A DNA stretch of 5,309 nucleotides from M0108 sp044228695 (GTDB taxonomy: Bacteria > Pseudomonadota > Gammaproteobacteria > Chromatiales > Chromatiaceae): positions 1-5,309 of the forward strand of contig JBGAUK010000136.1 in NCBI GenBank assembly GCA_044228695.1. The letters are read 5' to 3'. Both the position numbers and the translations under genes were made by a program. Shown one piece after another: positions 4,381 through 5,309 of the stretch (position 1 is its first letter; each line of letters begins with the position of its first letter). The notes under the pieces are model-generated. The model did no database searches, had not been told where the DNA came from, and saw only the letters and a program-made list of their open reading frames with translations.

Positions 4381-5112
4381 ATGAAGACCTCGACCCGTGT
4401 CTCCTCGCTGACCACCTTCACCCTCGCCACCACCTTGACCCTGGGCGCTCCGCCCCCCTTGGTCCTAGCCCAGGCGACTCCCAATTGGACCGGCTGTTAT
4501 GCGGGCCTCAACGCGGGCTATGTCTGGTCGAATGTCTCGGGTAACTTTTTGGGATATGCCGGAGAGCCCCGGGTGTCTTACGACATCGGTTCAGCCACCC
4601 TGACGGGCGGGGCTGTCGGTGGTCAACTGGGCTGTGACTACCAGAGGGACAAGATCGTCATCGGGGGTCGAGTAGCCATGGACTGGACGAATACATCCGG
4701 CAGCCATGTTTTCCGCGATGGTTCGTCGCCCAACGACCGGATGGAATATGACCTCCAGTATTTCGGCACCCTCACCGCGCGGCTTGGGTACCTCTTTCAG
4801 CCTGCGACCCTGGGATACCTGGGCGGCGGCTATGCCTGGGGCAAGACCGAACAGACCGACTCCGATCCTACCCCCCACTACGGCCTGGCCCCTTACAGCA
4901 ACAGCTTTGACCTCGACCGCAGCGGTTGGACGCTGGGCTTGGGTGTGGAGCATCGCTTTCAACCCAACCTCTCCTTGTTCCTGGCCTATGACTACATCGA
5001 TTTCGGCACAAAAAACACCAGCGTCTCCTGTGCCTGCAGCAGTGACCAGGCCAACTATGAGTTTGATCAGAACATGAGCCTGTTAAGCCTGGGTCTCAAT
5101 TACCGCTTTTGA
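4381..5112 (+). CDS. Outer-membrane beta-barrel protein, Omp25/Omp31-like porin family
   Basis: This 243-residue precursor should be exported by Sec and inserted in the outer membrane. Residues 1-32 form a signal peptide with K2/R6, a hydrophobic and threonine-rich core, and a probable cut after AQA32 (or VLA30). The mature part begins TPNWTGCYAGLNAGYVWS, the hallmark 'NWTGFYVGLNAGYGW' first strand of the Omp25/Omp31/RopB family. Other family strands follow: GGAVGGQLGCDYQ (76-88), YFGTLTARLGYLF (127-139), GYLGGGYAWG (145-154), SGWTLGLGVEHRF (181-193) and LFLAYDYIDFGT (199-210). It ends in SLGLNYRF with the C-terminal phenylalanine read by the BAM complex. This predicts an eight-stranded barrel of normal length. 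The ATG follows GGAG with a 6-base spacer. Four cysteines (39, 85, 217, 219) are unusual in this family. Its ligand or role (structural, adhesion or small porin) cannot be told. Confidence 0.88.
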   Translation: MKTSTRVSSLTTFTLATTLTLGAPPPLVLAQATPNWTGCYAGLNAGYVWSNVSGNFLGYAGEPRVSYDIGSATLTGGAVGGQLGCDYQRDKIVIGGRVAMDWTNTSGSHVFRDGSSPNDRMEYDLQYFGTLTARLGYLFQPATLGYLGGGYAWGKTEQTDSDPTPHYGLAPYSNSFDLDRSGWTLGLGVEHRFQPNLSLFLAYDYIDFGTKNTSVSCACSSDQANYEFDQNMSLLSLGLNYRF

Positions 5113-5309
5113 ATCGGCGGGGACAAGACCGCCTACCTCCTGGCATCCCCTGGGGAGACGTGCCGGACGACTGGGTCTGCCCCATCCGTGGGGCAAGAAA
5201 GGTGGCCTTATCGGCGGCCTCACAGATCCCCTTAGCCCAAGTTTAACACCTCAGATTATTTCTCTTTTAAGATCATCCGCCTACAGCGAAAAAAATCGGT
5301 CAGTGGCAC
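5113..5309. other. Non-coding 3' region with hairpins and an AT-rich end
   Basis: No gene was found here. Three small hairpins follow the outer-membrane gene: GGCGG/CCGCC (5116-5120, 5129-5133), GGCA-TCCCC/GGGGA-TGCC (5142-5164), and TGCCCC/GGGGCA (5178-5183, 5190-5195). None is followed by a T-run on the + strand, so none is a clear intrinsic terminator; the first, 3 bases after the stop, may protect the 3' end. The last 70 bases are AT-rich and contain TTAACA (5243-5248, 5 of 6 of a -35 box) with TAAGAT (5268-5273) at a long 19-bp spacing, perhaps a promoter for a gene beyond the window. Confidence 0.35.

Noticed and set aside
4245..4544. A 99-codon + strand frame beginning right after the terminator and running into the outer-membrane gene
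   Set aside because: It starts at the end of the T-run, has no ribosome site, and overlaps the signal peptide region of a well-supported gene in another frame.

Overview
The window is about 60% GC by eye, densely coded and has Shine-Dalgarno-led genes. A phasin (polyhydroxyalkanoate granule protein), a cytoplasmic GlgX-type debranching enzyme, a CspA-family protein, a guanidinium-type SMR exporter and an Omp25/Omp31-like beta-barrel together suggest a Gram-negative proteobacterium, probably gamma- or betaproteobacterial, that stores both glycogen and PHA. This is inference from gene content; the genus cannot be read from the sequence. No tRNA, rRNA, CRISPR array, insertion sequence or integrase was seen.

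Layout. Positions 2-52 (+) look like the last 16 codons of a gene entering from the left, possibly a zinc-type dehydrogenase/quinone reductase. A structured spacer leads to a cold shock protein gene (257-460, +), which converges on glgX (635-2734, -) across a strong hairpin terminator at 497-523. glgX is divergent from a short phasin gene (2993-3358, +). The phasin gene has the clearest promoter in the window (TTGACA, 17 bp, TATTGT), immediately followed by a 13-bp direct repeat rich in TGC/GCA that is a good operator candidate. The phasin gene converges on an SMR/Gdx exporter gene (3419-3745, -). The exporter's leader has two copies of GUACCC that can each pair with the same GGGUAU, a possible switching structure. 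Divergent from the exporter, after an AT-rich intergenic stretch, is a 44-codon gene for a single-span membrane microprotein (3996-4130, +) with a strong ribosome binding site and its own intrinsic terminator (4207-4244). The last gene (4381-5112, +) encodes an exported outer-membrane beta-barrel protein. The final 197 bases are non-coding, with several hairpins and an AT-rich end.

The genes look like separate transcription units rather than one operon. The main functional theme is carbon storage: glgX for glycogen branches and the phasin for PHA granules, side by side and divergent. The other genes are general stress, export and envelope functions. No multi-gene novel system is apparent. The items most worth a second look are the microprotein, the possible switching leader of the exporter, and the repeat-based operator of the phasin gene.
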